A stretch of DNA of 64,000 bases from Megascapheus bottae (Eukaryota; Chordata; Mammalia; Rodentia; Geomyidae), in NCBI GenBank assembly GCA_024803745.1, contig JANJXV010000013.1:14691501-14755500 (forward strand), read 5' to 3'. The translations under genes were made by a program, and so were the position numbers. The notes beneath the pieces are model-generated. The model did no database searches, was not told where the DNA came from, and saw only the letters and a program-made list of their open reading frames with translations. How positions within the stretch are numbered: position 1 is the stretch's first letter; each line of letters opens with the position of its first letter. Shown piece by piece: positions 20,935-31,856 of this stretch.

Positions 20935-21345
20935 TAGCAGCCTGGTTAAATCTTCTAGTACTTTAGGCAGAAATATAAGCAAGTTTGAGAGAAATATCAC
21001 CAATGAAGGTATAGAGGGAAAAACTGGAGAGTTCTTGAAGAACATTACTTCAGACTGGTATCTGCAGGGAAAATGTTATAAAAGAAGGTCAAAAGATTAA
21101 TTGAAAGAGAAATGTTAGGTAAATAGTTTAGACTTTATTCTGTAAGTAATAAGTAGGGTTTTAAGCAGAGAAGTGACATGACCTGAGTTTTGGCTTTAGG
21201 AAGATTAAATCTCACACAAATATGCATAATAGAAATTGGAGGCAAGAGCCTAGAGGGGAGATTTCAAAATTGTGAGTAGAGATCAGAGTGAATTGTGGAG
21301 GCAGAGTCAATAGGACTTAAGGAGAGTTAAAGTATACCAATGTTT
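20935..21345 (+). repeat. Ancient mammalian repeat, 3'-type segment
   Basis: GACTTTATTCTGTAAG ... GGTTTTAAGCAGAGAAGTGACATGACCTGA is a recognisable motif of an old dispersed mammalian repeat. Family not named. Confidence 0.45.
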
Positions 21346-21400
21346 TGAGTATGTTAATGCGTGATTGGTGGTACTATTAACAAAAAAATGGATGAGGGTC

Positions 21401-21401
<1 letters not shown>

Positions 21402-21455
<54 letters not shown>

Positions 21456-21712
21456 TGGGGCTTGAACTCTGGGCGCTGTCCCTGAGCTCTTCAGTTCAAG
21501 GTTACCATCCTACCCCTGGGCCTGAGTGTTATCCCTGAGCTCTTCTGCTCAAAGCTACCACCCTACCCTTGAGCCAAGCCCCACTTCCTGTTTTCTAGAG
21601 GTTAATTGGAGATAAGAGTCTCCCATCCTTTTGTGCCTGGGCTGGCTTTGAATCTTGATCCTCAGATCTCAGCCTCTTAAGTACCTAGGATTACAGGTGT
21701 GACCCTCCAGTG
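21402..21712 (-). mobile_element. B1-Geo SINE with (GT)n tail and internal duplication
   Basis: (GT)n at 21402-21453 abuts the Geo half. Within Geo, 21471-21517 is repeated as 21518-21570 (CCCTGAGCTCTTC..AAG..ACC..CCTACCC). The B1 end follows. Confidence 0.88.
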
Positions 21713-21806
21713 ACGGCTTAAACCCTATCCTTTTAAAACACAAGTGTTACTGTGTTGCGAGTCCTTCTGATTTGCAGATCTGCATTTGCCTTTACTAACA
21801 TTTAAT

Positions 21807-22012
21807 TTAATTTATTTATTTATTTTGCCATTCCTGGGGCTTGAGCTCTGGGCCTGGACACTGTCCTTGGACACTTTTTGCCCAAGGCTAACATTCTGCC
21901 ACTTGAGCTACAGCACCACTTCTGGCTTTTTCCTGTGTATGTGGTTCTGGGGAATTGAATCCAGGGCATCATGCAATTTAGGCAAGCATACTACCATTAT
22001 GCTCCCAGTCCT
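21807..22012 (-). mobile_element. IDL-Geo SINE, older
   Basis: (TTTA)n tail, Geo half with 'cactttttgcccaaggc', ID head with decayed box B. Confidence 0.85.
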
Positions 22013-22726
22013 TTGCTAGCATTTTAATATGAATTAGGCTGGTATATAGCTACAGGGATAATGGGTTACAGCAGGACTCTAGATTTGGGGATAGAGCCTG
22101 GCAACAGGGAAGTCCTGTTAGTTCACTTTACCTGTACTGGAAAGCTGTCAGTGCCTCAGGGCATATATGATGCTGCGGTCTAATAGCCAGCTATTCTTCC
22201 TGAGCTGAACATGTGCCTGTATTCTCAGCCAGAATTCAGAACTTGGTGTGCCTTATTCCCTAAAGAATTCAGTGGTGAAAATTAGGGCACTTGAATAGAT
22301 CTAATTGACTGAACTGTGTGAAGGGCGGAGGCTTCCCCTGGGGGCTCCTTTTAATCTCCTGTGGTTATAAATTTTTAAGATTTGACTAATTAAAATCTGT
22401 TGGAAGCTGGACTCAATACTTTCCTTGCACTAGGTCCTGTTCCAGCCTCCTGGAATATCAGCAGTTGCCACGGGGCTGTCTTTCCTGTGGAGTTGAGGAG
22501 TGGATTTCCAGGTCTTCATCTGTTAAATGCACAGTGAGGTGACACCTTTTAGAATGGACTGCCAAACATCTGATGATAGGAAGTAATGTTGGCTGTTACC
22601 TGGATGTGGCCTGCATTTACTACTTCCAGGCATTTAAAAGCTGGAGACCTTTTGGTTGATACCCTGTTTTTCTTCCGCATCACCCCAGTGGCCTAATCTT
22701 TGAGCTTGTAGGTCATTTCTGTTGCC
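22013..22726. other. Unique intron DNA
   Basis: About 700 bases without recognised repeats. Confidence 0.35.
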
Positions 22727-22818
22727 GTAGAATATCCTTCTGTGGTGTGTGTTTCTGTTCTAACTAGGATTTGTAGAATATCCTTCTCTGGTGTGTGTTT
22801 CTGTTCTAACTAGGATTT
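22727..22818 (+). repeat. 46-bp tandem duplication
   Basis: Copies 22727-22772 and 22773-22818 differ at one base (CTGTGG versus CTCTGG). Contains GTAGAATATCCTTCT. Confidence 0.95.
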
Positions 22819-22837
22819 GTGCTAGGTTATGGCTAGT

Positions 22838-22992
22838 GTTTTACACAGCTACTGGTTGAGGTATGCTTAATAATGACCATTTTACTGATGAGGAAATAGA
22901 TTCGGAGAAGGAAATACCTTGATCATTACAGGAAACTTATTCCTTGTTCACAACTGAATCAATCCAAATCAAGGTCTCTCCCAAGCTTCTGG
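22838..22992 (+). mobile_element. MIR-like fragment
   Basis: CCATTTTACTGATGAGGAAA and CAAGGTCTCTCCCAAGCTTC match the MIR core and 3' part. Confidence 0.55.
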
Positions 22993-23044
22993 TTGTTTTT
23001 CTAAGATAACATAAGTGACTCCCGCCCTTTCCTTTCACTCTCCT

Positions 23045-23245
23045 TTGTGAAACCAGGTACTTTGCCTACACTGGTCTTAAACTCTGACTTAAACAATCTT
23101 CTTACTTGCTCAGCCTCCTAAGTAGCTGAAACTGCATGCTTACCACAATACCTGACTTCATGTCCTTTTATCCTTCTAAGCCTAGCTAAGTTCTCACCTC
23201 CAGAAAGTTCTCTGATTCCTTCCACCAGAAAATGACTCCTCTGCC
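23045..23245. mobile_element. B1-like monomer (-) next to an L2-like piece (+)
   Basis: 23050-23157 reads as a reversed old B1 (CTCAGCCTCCTAAGTAGCTG). 23160-23245 resembles L2 (CTCACCTCCAGAAAGTTCTCTGATTCC). Confidence 0.45.
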
Positions 23246-23249
23246 ATTT

Positions 23250-23520
23250 TTTCTTTCTCTCTCTCCCTCTCCCCCCCCCTCTCTTTTCTGTCTTTCTTTT
23301 GCAGGTCGTGGGACTTGAACTCTGGGCCTGGGTACTGTTCTGAGCTCTTCGGCTCAAGTCTAGTGCTACTACTTTGACCACAGCACCACTTGGAGTTTTC
23401 TGGTGGTTAATTGGAGATAAGAATCTCATGGACTTTTGAGCCCAGGCTGGCTTTGAATCTTAATCATCAGATCTTAGCCTCTTGAGTAGCCAGGATTACA
23501 GGTGAGCTGTCAGTGCTGGC
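23250..23520 (-). mobile_element. B1-Geo SINE with CT-rich tail
   Basis: CT tract 23250-23302, Geo half (GGTCGTGGGACTTGAACTCTG), linker, B1 end. Confidence 0.85.
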
Positions 23521-23591
23521 TTTAACACTGAGTTTTTAATCCAGAATATGGGTCTTAGTTTTTGTGACCACCATCTATTAGAACATATCAC

Positions 23592-23659
23592 TGGATTTGA
23601 ACCTACGGCTTTGTGCATGTTAGGCAGGCACTCTACGACTAGGCCACACTCCTGGTCCA
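23592..23659 (-). mobile_element. ID head fragment
   Basis: Reversed ID head: TTTGAACCTACGGCTTTGTG ... CTAGGCCACACTCCTGGTCC. Confidence 0.7.
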
Positions 23660-24125
23660 AAGCTTTCTAGATGTCAGTTAAAGGAGAATAGTAACTACCT
23701 TGGTTAATTTCATGAGGGTTAAATAAGCTTATTTATTCAAAAGTATTTGGTTAACTCTGAAATACTATTTTCATATTAACTATGTTAGCCACTTGCTAAC
23801 ACTGCGAGGAAGCTTTTGGTCTAATATATGGCTTGACATAGGAGGGAACGAAGGAGGATGTAGTATTAATGGATACACAGTTAAATGCTGTTTGGGCAGT
23901 GACTGAGAGAAATTCCTGTGAGGTGATGGAAAAGAATCGCTTTATTCCTCCAATGTGTGTTTACTAAGTGAATGAGAAATAAACCTACCCACTAAACTAT
24001 AGAGGTGGCTTAGTTTAGAATGAAAATGCTATAGATTTTTGTCTGTCTTATGTGTTACAGTATAATCACCCAGGAGTCGCACCAGGCATATAGTAATAGG
24101 TTGTTAAAAGGTATAACAGCAAACA
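23660..24125. other. Unique intron DNA
   Basis: No recognised repeat or gene. Confidence 0.35.
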
Positions 24126-24129
24126 AATG

Positions 24130-24235
24130 GTTAAACTTTGGAAATCAGAAGGACTGGTTTATTTTTGGATTCTGCATGTTAGGTTCCTTTCCTGAGTAAG
24201 TTGCTCAGTTTCTTCATTTATATGACATGACTAGA
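24130..24235 (+). mobile_element. MIR-like fragment
   Basis: GGAAATCAGAAGGACTGG ... CTGAGTAAGTTGCTCAGTTTCTTCATTTAT follows the MIR 5'-core pattern. Its end overlaps the duplication below. Confidence 0.5.
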
Positions 24236-24363
24236 ATTTGCTAAAACACAGTGTTACAGCTTGTGAAAAACAAACAGTTCAAAGCTCATTTCTTCATTTA
24301 TATGACTAGAATTTGCTAAGCACAGTATTATATAACTTATAAAAAGCAAACAAACAGTTTAAA
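24203..24363 (+). repeat. 81-bp imperfect tandem duplication
   Basis: 24203-24283 and 24284-24363 share TTCTTCATTTATATGAC, CTAGAATTTGCTAA and CAAACAGTT, with small indels. Older than the 46-bp duplication. Confidence 0.85.
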
Positions 24364-25105
24364 GAATATAGTTTTTGAGAAGTTTACCCCTCAGCTTCTA
24401 ACCTTTCAGTAATTGTTAGCTGTGGCTGTGAAAACCTGTATTCAGCTTGACTCCTGTTCCGGATCAGTTGTAAATTCTCTTAAGAGTTGGAACAGGCATG
24501 TTCATTTGACTTAACAGGTATTTCTGAGTTGACCTTTCCTATAAAAAATCTAATTTCCCCTCATGCCTGAGTAATTCCTGTAGGCTTGAGGGCCTGTTTG
24601 TGGGCATTCTTGGACTAGTAGAACTGTGGCAGATTTGCCTGCTCTTGTTAGATCCTCATAAACTCCATTGAAATTTATTCATCCCTGAGCAAGGAGCCAT
24701 AACTTCTCTGTTTTATCCTATAATTTTATTTTATTTTATTTTTATTCTATAATTTTAAAGGACTGGAAATACCACTCTTTTCTCTCTGACGAGCATTTGA
24801 GATGTTAAACTTTCCATTCTGATTAATTTCTTGGGAGAATGAATAAGCAAGGGAAGAATTCCATCACGCAGAAAGGGCTTTTTGCTTGTGAATTGAAGAC
24901 ACTTGTAAATAATATATTGATAATACTTCTGGATAGTAGAGGTCAAGCATTGGCTAAATTGGTTTGAGGCTTAATGGGTCTGATGATTTGTAGGTGTGGA
25001 ATCTGTAAGTGTTTGGTACCTATGTCCTTAGTGCTGTCCTTTGGGATCTGAATATTGTCTCAGGGGAGATCTCAAATTGGGCAGGGAGAAAGGGAAGCTG
25101 TTTAC
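24364..25105. other. Unique AT-rich intron DNA
   Basis: A short (TTTTA)n stretch at about 24722-24745. No gene. Confidence 0.35.
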
Positions 25106-25198
25106 CATGCTAGATGATTTACACCATTTTTTTCTTTTATTTTCATAACAGTTTTATGAGGTAGCTGTCATTACTTTTGCTCAAAAAGTGATGAAGGC

Positions 25199-25428
25199 CG
25201 GGTGAGGTGGTACACACCTGTAATCCTAGCTATTCAGGAGGCTGAGATCTGAGGATCAAGGTTCAAAGCCTGCCTGGGCACAAAAGGACCTGAGATTCTT
25301 ATCTCCAATTAACCTCTAGAAAACGGGAAGTGGGGCTTGGCTCAAGGGTAAGGCAGTAGCCTGGAGCTGAAGAGCTCAGGGACAGTGCCCACGCTGAGTT
25401 CAAGCCCCATGCTCCCCTCCCCCACCAA
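25199..25428 (+). mobile_element. B1-Geo SINE, near full length
   Basis: GTGAGGTGGTACACACCTGTAATCC left half, AATTAACCTCTAGAAAAC linker, Geo right half. Perfect 16-base duplication AAAAAGTGATGAAGGC (25183-25198 and 25429-25444). Confidence 0.95.
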
Positions 25429-25444
25429 AAAAAGTGATGAAGGC

Positions 25445-25530
25445 TGGGGTGTGGCTTGAGTGGTAGGGCACTTATATAACAAGCACAAAGCCCTGAGTTC
25501 AAACCCGAGTACCACCAAAAGAAATAATAT
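25445..25530 (+). mobile_element. ID-type monomer
   Basis: GGGGTGTGGCTTGAGTGGTAGGGC and GAGTTCAAACCCGAGTACC are the box A and box B regions. Confidence 0.75.
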
Positions 25531-25609
25531 GTTTTTTTAAAAAGATGATGAAATTGAAGATCAGAGAGATTAAACCATCTTTCCAAGATCACAGTGCTAG
25601 TAAATGATA

Positions 25610-25611
25610 TA

Positions 25612-25644
<33 letters not shown>
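25610..25644 (+). repeat. (AAT)n microsatellite
   Basis: About eleven AAT units. Confidence 0.95.
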
Positions 25645-25795
25645 TTATTGGATACCTGGAAGGCATATGCCAAGTTTTTTTTAAATTCTGTAAAAGATAA
25701 TTTTTTTTGCATTAGAATTAGAGAGTTTTGATGGAGTCACTCTACTAGCAGTATCAGTAAGTGAAGGAAGATACTGGAAACTATCTGAAACTTGC

Positions 25796-26003
25796 TTTTT
25801 TTTTTTTTTTTTTTTTTTGCCAATCCTGAGCTTGGGCTCAGGGCCTGAGCACTGTTCTTGGGTTTTCTCAAGGCTAGAGTTCTACCACTTGAGCCACAGC
25901 ACCACTTCTGGCTTTTTTCTATGTATGTGGTACTGAGGAATGAAACCCAAGACTTGGTGCATGCTAGGCAAGCACTCTGCCACTGGGCCAAACTCCCAGC
26001 CTC
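25796..26003 (-). mobile_element. IDL-Geo SINE in a reused target site
   Basis: Full dimer. Flanked by AAACTTGC (25788) and AAACTTGCC (26004); a third copy lies at 26482. Confidence 0.9.
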
Positions 26004-26012
26004 AAACTTGCC

Positions 26013-26480
26013 TTTTTTTTTTTTTCCAGGAAGGGGGGGTGGGTCTTAGGGCTTAAGCTATCCCTGGGCCTGGGCGTTGCCCCTAAGCTCTTCTGTTCAA
26101 GGCTAGCACCCTACCCCTGGAACCACAGCCTCCCTTCCTGTTTTTTTTTTTTTTTTTTGCCAGTCCTGGGCTTGAGCTCAGGGCCTGAGCACTGTCCTTG
26201 GACTTTCTCAAGGCTAGAGCTCTACCACTTGAGCCTCAGCACCACTTCCGGCTTTTTTCTATGTATGTGGTACCAAGGAATCGAACCCGGGTCTTCATGC
26301 ATGCTAGGCAAGCACTTTAACCACTAGGCCAAACTCCCGGCCCTCCCTTCCTGTTTTTTAAAGGTTAATTGGAGATAAGAGTTTCAAGTCCTTTTGTGCC
26401 TGGGCTGGCTTTGAACCTTGATCCTCAGATCTCAGTCTCCTGACTAGCTAGGATTACAGGCATGAGCCACCACACCCAGC
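26013..26480 (-). mobile_element. B1-Geo SINE, interrupted
   Basis: Geo half at 26013-26140, linker and B1 half at 26342-26480 (TAGGATTACAGGCATGAGCC). Bounded by AAACTTGCC (26004 and 26482). Confidence 0.9.
26141..26341 (-). mobile_element. Nested IDL-Geo SINE, GTTAAA type, near consensus
   Basis: Among the least diverged copies, with box B read reversed as GGAATCGAACC. Flanked by CCTCCCTTCCTG (26129-26140 and 26342-26353). Confidence 0.95.
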
Positions 26481-26544
26481 CAAACTTGCCTTTTTTTAAT
26501 GCCCATGTCATTCTGCAAGGGGAAGAGCTGGAATTCAAATGCAG

Positions 26545-26640
26545 AATCAAGACAGCAGGACACATCTTATTTTCATTTGTACCCCCAAAATCTTTGACAG
26601 TGCCTACCACACTGTTGACAATAAATGTGTGCAATGACAT
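26545..26640 (+). mobile_element. L2-like 3' end
   Basis: TTTGACAGTGCCTACCAC ... GACAATAAATGTGTGCAATGA follows the L2 end pattern. Confidence 0.4.
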
Positions 26641-27055
26641 CTAGCTTTCTGTCCACCAAAGCTCATGTTATCTGCAGTAGCTTCCTCCTTCTGACCTTTA
26701 GTTTCCTATCTTCACTTGCCAGTTTGACTTTACCCTGCCTATTCTTTGTGATCTCCTGCCTCTCCAACTGCAGTATCTGCGCAGCAGCACTGTTCCTCTC
26801 CTGCTTCTTCTCCTCTTTAGTTTATCCCTGCCAACATTTATTCCTGCCATTGCTCTGCATCATAGTCTAATCTTGTCTGTTCTCTCCCCTCCCCCATGAT
26901 TTCTTTGCTTAATCCAGAGATTTCTCTTTTCAGACTGTATAGTCTTCTTAGTCTGTACCATGTAATTTGGCATCACATTTTCTACTTTTTGATTTTGTAT
27001 TGGCTACAGGGATATCTTTTCCTAAGCCAGCTGATGGTATCATATAAGGGCCCCT
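26641..27055. other. Intron DNA without clear features
   Basis: Pyrimidine-rich; open frames here show no domain. Confidence 0.3.
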
Positions 27056-27059
27056 CAAA

Positions 27060-27262
27060 TGGATTCTCTTCACTTTACAAGGCACTTTGATACTCATGAT
27101 GGGTCTTTGTTCAACATACCCACAGCAGCTTTGAGGTATGACAGCAGAGAATTGTTATCTACATATCATAGAGGAAATAAACAACTAAATGAAGAAGACA
27201 GTGGTAACCTCCCAAGGCTATATATCTAGGGTAGAACTAAGCCCACCCAGTTCTACTGATTT
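27060..27262 (+). mobile_element. MIR-like fragment
   Basis: CAGCTTTGAGGTATGACAGC ... AACTAAATGAAGAAGACAGTG ... CTACTGATTTCTGGTTTAG follows MIR order. Confidence 0.45.
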
Positions 27263-27527
27263 CTGGTTTAGTATTTTGTTTGTAGTCTCTTCCATAGTTA
27301 AAATTATGCCTGATTTTCCCCTTTCCAGGGCCATTTAGAAAACCTGGTGAGATTTTTTGTTGTTGTTGTTTGTTTGTTTTTAGGGCTCTTTGATGACGCA
27401 GGACACTACAGAGTAGCTTAGATAACAATTTTAGATGTCACTCAAGGCATCACTGTCTGTCCTAGGTTGCTGTTAATGTGAGAGGTTTTGTCATTGTTGC
27501 TGTGACTGCTGGGATTAAGAAGCATTG

Positions 27528-27625
27528 AATGCCAGGCATTGTGTAATAGATACATGCTTGTAATCTTTGAACTCAGAAGGCTGAGGCAGGAAGATAGCAA
27601 ATTTGAGGACACCTTCTGACTAGGA
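27528..27625 (+). mobile_element. B1-like monomer, diverged
   Basis: GCCAGGCATTGTGTAATAG and CAGAAGGCTGAGGCAGGAAGATAGC. Confidence 0.6.
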
Positions 27626-27647
27626 CCCTTCTACTCATGGCATCCCC

Positions 27648-27857
27648 CTATGGGGCTTGAACTCTGGGCCTGGGTGCTGTCCCTGAGCTAGTTCAAGGCT
27701 AGTGTTCTAGCACTTGAGCTACAGTGCCATTTCCGGTCGTTAGCTGGAGATAAAAGTCTTACAGACTTTCATGCCTGGGCTGGCTTTGAACCGTGATCCT
27801 TAGATCTCAGCCTCCTGAGTAGCTCGGATTATAGGCTTGAGCCACCGGTGCTCAGCT
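27648..27857 (-). mobile_element. B1-Geo SINE, tail lost
   Basis: Starts TATGGGGCTTGAACTCTGGG without poly(T); linker GTTAGCTGGAGATAAAAG; B1 end GAGTAGCTCGGATTATAGG. Confidence 0.85.
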
Positions 27858-28090
27858 TAGAGCTCATCTTTTAAAGGCTGCATTACTTCAACACTGCCAT
27901 ATTAAAGAGCAAGCTTCCAGTGTAGGGGAGGGGGTCATGTCTAAACCGTAATTGTGAGCATTATAGCTCAATGCAAAAATCTATTAGGTCTGCTGAAACC
28001 AATTTGTTTTTAACACAATTGGAGGACGTTACGTTTTATTTTCTCTTCAGTTGGAAATCTTCCTGTCAGCCTTTAGAATTTATTGCCCTT

Positions 28091-28292
28091 GGCCTGGGAG
28101 TTTGGCCTAGTGGTTAAAGTGCTTGCCTAGCATGCATGAAGACCCGGGTTCGATTCCTCGGTACCACATACATAGAAAAAAAAGCTGGAAGTGGTGCTGA
28201 GGCTCAAGTGGTAGAGCTCTAGCCTTGAGAAAGTCCAAGGACAGTGCTCAGGCCCTGAGCTCAAGCCCAAGACTGGCCAAAAAAAAAAAAAA
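28091..28292 (+). mobile_element. IDL-Geo SINE, GTTAAA type, near intact
   Basis: Perfect 14-base duplication AATTTATTGCCCTT (28077-28090 and 28293-28306). Box A and a perfect box B are present. Confidence 0.95.
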
Positions 28293-28654
28293 AATTTATT
28301 GCCCTTATTCCAGTTTCGGATGTGAGCCAAAACATGATTTTAGGTATTAGCCCACTAGTGGGTAGGTAGGGAGCAATAGTGCTCTGCCTTGCCTCAAAGG
28401 GAATGGTTTCTGCCTTTGGCTAAGGATTGGCATGGATGAGTCACTCTGCCAATCTGAAGGACGTGGGATGTGAAGAATAGGTTATCTCATTTGATGACAT
28501 TTTGAACATTATATAGTTGTATGCTAGTTATAAGTTCCCAGCCACCTGGCCTGAATTCTTTGTAGAGAATTCCCTGGGAACCAGTGAGGACATGGAGAGA
28601 TAACTGAAGCCTGTGGGAATAACCAGTGAGAGATACAAATGACATATTTGTTTA

Positions 28655-28786
28655 TTTGTTTTGAGATATGATTTTGTTACATTGTCTTGTTAGTTTCAAA
28701 CTTATGGGCTCAAGTGATTCTTCTGCTTCAGCCTTTTGAGTAGCTGGAACTACAGACACATTCCACTGCACCCAGCTGTGTAGATG
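28655..28786 (-). mobile_element. B1-like (7SL) monomer, old
   Basis: TTTTGAGATATGATTTTGTTAC and CTTTTGAGTAGCTGGAACTACAG are the reversed 7SL ends. Confidence 0.6.
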
Positions 28787-30425
28787 GGCAATTAAGAGTT
28801 CCAGGGAAACTCTTGTTTTTCCATCTCTCTACAGCTATAGGTGGACTTCCTGTGTTTTCTGCTATAAGAGAGAAAGGCCATATACTCAAGGAGTTCTCAA
28901 ACATACCCAGTAGGGGAAATAAGGTTATAAGATGATGGGGGTATAGGAACTAGTTCAATAGGATTGTGTACAGTAAGAGGAGAGTGTGCTTGATAATAAG
29001 AGAAGTGGACTGGGAAATTGGCTTCAGCCAGAACAACATGCAGGGTGTGTAAGTCTTCAAGAGAGATGTCAGGATGTGTTCTTGACCTTATGCTTCCTGT
29101 GATGTTACAATCTTCTGCTCAGTTTTGGTCCAAAACTAACATCTTTTCTGAGCCTGGCTCTGCACTGGCAGAACTGGAAGCATGGGCATGAAACTTGAGC
29201 TCTGCCTTTGGAAGAGCTTAATGTACTGTGGAAGCTAGATCTGGAAACAATGAATTTTTAAGAGTATAGGTAGACAAAGGTATATAGAAAACAAATGGTG
29301 GTCTTGGTACTTAAGACTGTAGACTGACTCTGACTTGGAATTAGGTAAGCCTACCTTTGATTAGGCATTAGGAGAGAGCCTGGATAGAATCATCATCCGT
29401 CATTGCTAAGGTTAATGCTAGAAGATGAAACAGGTACAGAATGCTTCTTTTGAGCTACTTTGAAGCCTTTCATTTTACCTTCAGATTTGATGTTCAGTGT
29501 TCAGAAATCCTTTTCCCTACCATGCTTTCCAGCCATGCTGGACAGACTGCAGAAGGCCATTTCCTGTTGTGTACTTGCTCCAATGCTGTTTTGGAAAGAT
29601 GAAGTCTGAGAGTTGCCAGACCTATGCCAGTTGCCACAGGGCCGGAAACAGGTGAGACTTCTATCTCTGAGTTGAGGAGTGAGAGATTGTCTTCTTCAGC
29701 CAGCTTAAGATCTGCATTTGCCATGAAACTGGATAAGTATTCCACATGGATTGTTTCTCATTTGGGGCTATTTTCAGCCCTGAAAGCTCAGCAAGGTGGA
29801 ATGATTGAAATGCTTCGGTGGGGTTCAAGCTTTTGCTAGATTCTGTTTGGTAAGACTTGTACTCAGCCATTTTCCAGGAGTACTAAACAGAAGGAACACT
29901 TCCCTCACTCTCAGTGGGTAGCATGGGAAATGTGAGGATGGATGTTAAGTTTACCACTCAGCTCCTAAGCAGTGACAGTGTGTCCAATCTGAAGCATTCC
30001 CTTTAAACTGCCATTAGTCTTTAAAGAAATGTTGATGAGTTCATTAAAATCCTTCTTGTTTTTTTCTTGACACTCTACTGGCCAGGCCCCTCCTCCTTCC
30101 TCGCTGTGTGTGTATGTGTAGTACTGCAGATGTGTGGGCCAGGGACTTGATTTCTTCTATGCACACAGGTTTCCAGGGGTAGCAAAGCAAATGGAGGGGC
30201 CTTGGTATACTGGGAAGAGACCCATCAATGGTTCATGTCCAAGAAGTATCTCAGGAGTTTTCTTTTTAGTGAGTGTTTACTGATGCAAAGCAGCAGTGGG
30301 GTGTGGAAGTCATCATATTAGGTGCTGAGGTTCTATCAGTGACACCTAGGACAATGTCATTGTTTTATCACTAAAGGTTGACACATAAATAAGTACTTGT
30401 GTTTTAATAAATATTAGTACAAGGA
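28787..30425. other. Long unique intron stretch
   Basis: About 1.6 kb without young SINEs. 30250-30420 has a weak ancient-repeat trace. Small frames at 29494-29870 on both strands have no recognisable domain. Confidence 0.4.
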
Positions 30426-30429
30426 AGAC

Positions 30430-30892
30430 TTTTGTTTTCTGGTGCCTGGTCTTGGGGCTTGAACTCAGGGCCTCGGTACTATCCATGAGATTTTTTTCCT
30501 CAAGGCTAGCACTCTACCTCATGAGCCATAGGTTTCTCTAGTGTTTTGGTGGTTAATTGGAGATAAGAGTTTCAAAAACTCCCGGGAGTTTGGCCTAGTA
30601 GTTAAAGTGCTTGCCTAGCATGCACGAAGACCCGGGTTCGATTCCTTGGTACCACATACATACAAAAAAGCTGGAAGTGGTGCTGAGGCTCAAGTGGTAG
30701 AGCTCTAGCCTTGAGAAAGTCCAAGGACAGTGCTCAGGTCCTGAGCTCAAGCCCAGGACTGGCAAAAAAAAAAAAAAAAAAGAAAAAAAAGAGTTTCAAA
30801 AACTTTCCTTCCCTGGTTGGCTTTGAACCATGATTCTCAGATCTTAGCCTCCTGAGTAGGTAGAATTATAGATATGAGCCACCATTGCGTGG
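30430..30892 (-). mobile_element. B1-Geo SINE, interrupted
   Basis: Geo half and linker at 30430-30580, B1 half at 30805-30892 (CCTGAGTAGGTAGAATTATAG). Confidence 0.88.
30581..30790 (+). mobile_element. Nested IDL-Geo SINE, GTTAAA type
   Basis: Opposite strand to its host element. Perfect 14-base duplication GAGTTTCAAAAACT (30567-30580 and 30791-30804). Confidence 0.96.
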
Positions 30893-30894
30893 CT

Positions 30895-31022
30895 TTCAGT
30901 TAATATTTAATACAGTCTTCTGAGATGAGGGGCTATCACTATCTTACAGATGAAATAAAATAAGAGGCTATATTACATAGTGAAAGTAGCTACTACCTGT
31001 ACTGAGGCTCTTTCTGACCTTT
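30895..31022 (+). mobile_element. MIR-like fragment
   Basis: ATCACTATCTTACAGATGAAATAAAATAAG resembles the MIR core. Confidence 0.45.
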
Positions 31023-31055
31023 TGGCCTATAAGACATGTAACAGGATACATGTGC

Positions 31056-31081
31056 CTTTTTTTTTTTTTTTTTTTTTTTTT
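31056..31081 (+). repeat. Poly(T) tract
   Basis: About 26 T bases with no adjoining recognised SINE. Confidence 0.9.
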
Positions 31082-31397
31082 AAGCGTTGTAGGAGTGAGT
31101 AAGGAGAGTTAGAATTTTTTCATAGTGGAGGTATGATTGTCTAGGCTGGGTGCTGATAATATAGATAAGGATAATATAAGCTGTATTACCTCAAAATGCT
31201 ACTGTTGAGTAGAGAGATATGTAAACAGGTGTAAGCATTAAAGTAGCGATAAAATCAAGGAGGGGCCTTTTTGGTTTATGAGCTGTATATTGGGTAGGGA
31301 CTTTTACTGTTAGGTCTCAACTTGTGTTCTTTTCATACCTGTAGCTCCTAGCTCCTTACCATCTGAGCTTTGTTGTTTGTGTTTTTGTCCTTGAGTC

Positions 31398-31855
31398 AGG
31401 TTTTTTTTTTTTCCTGATACTAGTGCTTGAACTCAAGGTCTTGTATTCTTGTTTGACTTTTGTGATTAAGGCTGGTACCCAGCCACTTGAACCATGCCTC
31501 TGATTACAGCTTTTGGATAGTTAATTGGAAGTAAGAATCTCCTATATTTGAGGGCCGGGAGTATAGCCTAGTGGTAGAGTGCTTGCCTAGCATGCATGAA
31601 GACCCGGGTTCGATTCCTTGGTACCACATGCATAGAAAAAAGCTGGAAGTGGTGCTGAGGCTCAAGTGGTAGAGCTCTAGCCTTGAGAAAGTCCAAGGAC
31701 AGTGCTCAGGCCCTGAGCTCAAGCCCAGGACTGGCAAGAAAAAAAAAAGAATCCCCTATATTTGTCTTCTCAGGCTGCCTTCTAACCTCAATCCCCAGAT
31801 CTCAGCCTTTTAACAATCCAGGAATATAGGCATGAGTCATTACTGCCCAGTCTGA
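31398..31855 (-). mobile_element. Older B1-Geo SINE, interrupted
   Basis: Geo half with the 'cttgtttgacttttgtg' variant at 31398-31533, B1 half at 31765-31855. Confidence 0.8.
31551..31747 (+). mobile_element. Nested IDL-Geo SINE
   Basis: Starts GGGCCGGGAGTATAGCC; perfect box B. Flanking 17-base duplication AGAATCTCCTATATTTG / AGAATCCCCTATATTTG (31534-31550, 31748-31764), one mismatch. Confidence 0.95.
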
Positions 31856-31856
31856 G

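Larger units (their letters stand above)
25110..25610 (+). mobile_element. MIR split by later SINEs
   Basis: 25110-25182 (CATAACAGTTTTATGAGGTAG) and 25540-25610 (GATGATGAAATTGAAGATCAG..CCAAGATCACAGTGCTAGTAAATG) are the two sides of one MIR, separated by a B1-Geo and an ID element. Confidence 0.6.

Noticed and set aside
29494..29870. Overlapping 70-80 codon frames on both strands in unique DNA
   Set aside because: No domain, no splice context and mirror-image frames on both strands; chance is the simplest explanation.
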